Source: Acidobacteriota bacterium
Lineage (GTDB): Bacteria > Acidobacteriota > Aminicenantia > UBA2199
Reading direction: 5' to 3'
DNA: 9,483 bases
Assembly: GCA_021817755.1 (NCBI GenBank)
Contig: JAKAGC010000098.1
Location: forward strand, 1 to 9,483
How positions within the stretch are numbered: position 1 is the first letter of the stretch; every line of letters begins with the position of its first letter. Shown piece by piece: positions 7,124 through 9,483 of the stretch. The translations under genes and the position numbers were made by a program. The notes under the pieces are model-generated. The model made no database searches, was not told the DNA's origin, and was given only the letters and a program-made list of their open reading frames with translations.

Positions 7124-8709
7124 TCGTTCTAGAAGACAAAAAAACCAGGAGGAATTTTTTATTTATTAATTCCATCCGTATTGCCGTACTTTCTGCGCTA
7201 CTTTTTATTTCAATTTTCCTTTTACTCTTCGATATCCCCTTCCCGGTTGCTCCTATTATTTTTTCTCTCTTATTGGCATTTCTTCTAAGTTTACTTCATT
7301 TCCCATTATTCAAACGTCTACCTTATAGGGTTGCGGTATATGTTCAACTAATCGGCGATATAACACTTATTACCATCCTTGTATATTTCTCACAGTCATT
7401 TCGAAGTCCTTTTTATTTCCTATATATATTACCCATTATTGTTTCTTCGGTTTTTTTGAGCCGGAAAGACACAATTTATGTGGCTTCCTTTTCTTTTATC
7501 GTTTTTGGCGTTTTATCAAACCTAATTTATCTTGAAATCATTCCCTTTTACCCAGAAAATGCAGCAGTAGAAATTTCCCTTGGGAATTTTGTATATAATA
7601 TGGCCATGAGCTTTTTTGCTTTCGCCAGTGTTGGATTTCTTTCCTCTTATTACTTCGATAGATTGCGGAAAACGGATGCAGAATTAAAGCATGTTCAAGA
7701 AAATTTGCGAGATGTAATCTTAATGAACAATACGGTCATGGAAAAGATGGAAAATGGTTTTATTACGAGCGATTCAAATGGGATTATAATCTCCTATAAT
7801 GAAAAGGCAAAAATGATGCTTAAAATCAACAGCAATAGCAACATTTTTGATTTATTATTTTCAAAATTTGATTCAAATGAGATTCGTCGAATTTCCCAAT
7901 CCAATAGTAAAAACTATTTTGAAATCGAAAGTCATGATCTGATTCTTGGAGTGACAATTTCTATTATAGAAAAAATATACTCATTTGATAAGTTATTTGT
8001 CTTTATTGTAACCGATTTAACAGAAAAACGCTCGATCGAAGAAAAATTACATAAAAAAGAGCATTTGGCTTTAATCGGGGAAATGTCTGCTGGAATTGCT
8101 CATGAAATCAGGAACCCACTTGCATCTATTTCAGGTTCAGTTCAGTTTTTGAGTAAGGAATTGAAGTTAGATAATGATGAATATAAAAATTTAATGGATA
8201 TAATTGTTAGAGAATCGAACCGATTATCTCATTCGGTTGAAGATTTTCTGGAATTCACTAAAATAGTTCCACTTGAAAAAACAGCCCTTGATATATCAGA
8301 AATCATTGATGAAATCGTTGAATTGGTTTCCCGCAATAACAAAAATTTAACAATCGTAAGAAAATATAGTTTCGGATATATCGTTCAAGCGGACCTAAAA
8401 AAAATGAAGCAATTATTCTGGAATTTGATTACAAATGCTGTAAAAGCAGTAAATGGACAAGGGGTCATTGAAATTAATATCTACCGGGAAGGCGATGATA
8501 TCTATCTTTCAATCGCAGATGACGGAATTGGAATCGATAAAACAGAACTTTCCCGGATTTTTACTCCATTTTATTCCAAATTTTCTTCAGGTATCGGTTT
8601 AGGGATGGCACTAGTAAAACGGATTGTGGATGAACATAATTTCGAAATAACTGTCCATTCCCAAAAAGATACCGGAACAGAGGTGATTGTATGCTTCAAG
8701 AGCGAATAA
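7120..8709 (+). CDS. pilS: PilS-like membrane sensor histidine kinase
   Basis: A protein of about 529 residues. Six hydrophobic segments lie at about 18-37, 42-60, 72-90, 97-113, 118-140 and 158-178, the topology known for PilS. A short coiled linker and a PAS-like domain (about 200-300, [18 protein letters not shown]) follow. The HisKA helix has H328 in AHEIRNP as phosphoacceptor. The ATPase domain has the N box (N435, N439 in NLITNA), G1 DDGIG (467-471), F box FTPFYSK (481-487) and G2 GIGLGMA (491-497), so it looks catalytically intact. In studied bacteria PilS monitors inner-membrane pilin and controls PilR. The start is uncertain: TTG at 7120 follows an in-frame stop at 7108-7110 and has no clear ribosome binding site, while a perfect AGGAGG (7147-7152) has no ATG/GTG/TTG in frame just after it. 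The 3' end overlaps pilR by 19 nt. Confidence 0.85.
   Translation: MIVLEDKKTRRNFLFINSIRIAVLSALLFISIFLLLFDIPFPVAPIIFSLLLAFLLSLLHFPLFKRLPYRVAVYVQLIGDITLITILVYFSQSFRSPFYFLYILPIIVSSVFLSRKDTIYVASFSFIVFGVLSNLIYLEIIPFYPENAAVEISLGNFVYNMAMSFFAFASVGFLSSYYFDRLRKTDAELKHVQENLRDVILMNNTVMEKMENGFITSDSNGIIISYNEKAKMMLKINSNSNIFDLLFSKFDSNEIRRISQSNSKNYFEIESHDLILGVTISIIEKIYSFDKLFVFIVTDLTEKRSIEEKLHKKEHLALIGEMSAGIAHEIRNPLASISGSVQFLSKELKLDNDEYKNLMDIIVRESNRLSHSVEDFLEFTKIVPLEKTALDISEIIDEIVELVSRNNKNLTIVRKYSFGYIVQADLKKMKQLFWNLITNAVKAVNGQGVIEINIYREGDDIYLSIADDGIGIDKTELSRIFTPFYSKFSSGIGLGMALVKRIVDEHNFEITVHSQKDTGTEVIVCFKSE
8680..8685 (+). promoter_or_regulatory. Ribosome binding site of pilR inside the pilS coding region
   Basis: GAGGTG lies 5 nt before the ATG at 8691 and inside the last codons of pilS. 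It supports this start over later in-frame ATGs and implies that pilR is translated from the pilS message. Confidence 0.6.
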
Positions 8710-9483
8710 AAATTCTGGTTGTGGATGATGATGCAAGTATAAGGAACATGTTAAGCATAGTTTTAAAGAAAGATAACTATGAAGTTACATGTGCCGATAG
8801 TAGCGAATCTGCTTTGAAATTTCTAAAAGATCATTCTTTCGATCTTATAATATCTGATATCAAAATGCCTGGAATAAGTGGAATCGATCTCTTGAAGAAA
8901 ATAAAAGTTATAAGAACTGAAATACCAGTTATAATGATTACAGCTTTTGCTTCTGCAAATGATGCAGTTGAAGCAATGAAGCTGGGAGCGGAAGATTATA
9001 TCACCAAACCTTTCAACCTGGATGAATTAAAATTAATAATAGAGAAATCCATTTATAAGAAAAATATCGAAACAGAAAATATTCGTTTAAAATCCCAATT
9101 GACAGAGAAAGAGAAATTTGAAAATATTGTGGGAAAAAACCACAAAATGTTGAAGATATATGAATTAATAGATACAGTTTCACAGACTGATTCTACTGTA
9201 ATGATTACGGGAGAAAGCGGAACAGGGAAAGAATTAATTGCAAGAGCAATCCACAATAAGAGTCCAAGAGCTACGAAGGAATTTATATCAATCAATTGTG
9301 GAGCATTACCGGAGAATCTCCTTGAAAGTGAATTGTTCGGTCATATTAAGGGGGCCTTTACAGATGCATATAGGGACAAAGAGGGTTTATTCGAGCTGGC
9401 AGATAAAGGTACTTTATTCCTGGATGAAGTGGGAGAAATGTCTCAAAAAATGCAAGTAAAATTATTAAGAGCCATCCAGGAAC
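8691..9483 (+). CDS. pilR: PilR-like sigma-54-dependent response regulator, 3' end outside window
   Basis: The frame is open from ATG 8691 to the window edge, 264 residues with no stop, so the C-terminal part is missing. The receiver domain (about 6-120) has the acidic pocket D12/D13, phosphoacceptor D56 in SDIKMPG, T84 and K106. A linker leads to a sigma-54-interacting AAA+ domain: Walker A GESGTGKE (174-181), the loop GAFTDA (221-226) and Walker [11 protein letters not shown] (240-249). This is the NtrC architecture; the DNA-binding helix-turn-helix should follow outside the window. Next to pilS the natural call is PilR, which activates sigma-54 transcription of the major pilin gene. The overlap with pilS points to co-translation and a cognate pair. 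The loop reads GAFTDA where most family members have GAFTGA. Without neighbours it would only be called an NtrC-family regulator. Confidence 0.88.
   Translation, partial: MLQERIKILVVDDDASIRNMLSIVLKKDNYEVTCADSSESALKFLKDHSFDLIISDIKMPGISGIDLLKKIKVIRTEIPVIMITAFASANDAVEAMKLGAEDYITKPFNLDELKLIIEKSIYKKNIETENIRLKSQLTEKEKFENIVGKNHKMLKIYELIDTVSQTDSTVMITGESGTGKELIARAIHNKSPRATKEFISINCGALPENLLESELFGHIKGAFTDAYRDKEGLFELADKGTLFLDEVGEMSQKMQVKLLRAIQE

Noticed and set aside
9238..9459. A 73-codon open frame on the + strand near the window end
   Set aside because: It lies out of frame inside the AAA+ domain of pilR, whose own frame carries intact Walker A, GAFTDA and Walker B motifs.
1..9483. Mobile elements, CRISPR arrays, tRNA genes or long repeats
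   Set aside because: The window is almost fully occupied by intact genes in one direction; no transposase, repeat-spacer pattern or tRNA-like fold was visible in the short gaps.

Overview
The window is AT-rich, densely coded DNA with every supported gene on the + strand. It reads as chromosome from a diderm (outer-membrane) bacterium that builds type IV pili. Grounds for diderm: a predicted outer-membrane beta-barrel protein with a signal peptide lies directly beside a PilB/PilT/PilC/PilS/PilR set. Most genes have a recognisable Shine-Dalgarno sequence. The order pilB-pilT-pilC-pilS-pilR matches that known in Myxococcus and Geobacter, but the low GC and the PorV/TraF_2-like barrel protein would also fit a less studied diderm phylum of the FCB or Cloacimonadota kind. 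I cannot settle the taxon from this sequence.

Layout. 1-139: leader with a good extended -10 promoter. 140-628: membrane-anchored or secreted TlpA/ResA-like thioredoxin (CPPC active site). 629-786: gap with a weak terminator-like hairpin plus T-tract. 787-1530: RadC-family JAMM protein. 1531-1651: gap with a good sigma-70 promoter that ends almost on the next start codon. 1652-2824: outer-membrane barrel protein. 2887-7047: pilB, pilT and pilC, the extension ATPase, retraction ATPase and platform protein of the type IV pilus. 7120-8709: PilS-like six-TM sensor kinase. 8691 to the window end: PilR-like sigma-54 activator, overlapping pilS by 19 nt and cut off by the window edge.

How the genes work together. 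PilB and PilT are hexameric motors that polymerise and depolymerise the pilus through the inner-membrane protein PilC. In well-studied systems PilS senses pilin in the membrane and phosphorylates PilR, which drives sigma-54 transcription of pilA. pilA, the alignment complex (pilMNOP) and the secretin (pilQ) are not in the window; pilA often lies downstream of pilR.

No RNA genes, mobile elements, CRISPR arrays or long repeats were seen, and no gap exceeds about 160 bases. This is mostly an ordinary core region, and I do not see a previously undescribed system. The points most worth checking are the possibly leaderless barrel-protein mRNA, the unclear pilS start, the GAFTDA variant in PilR and the low-complexity tail on PilT.
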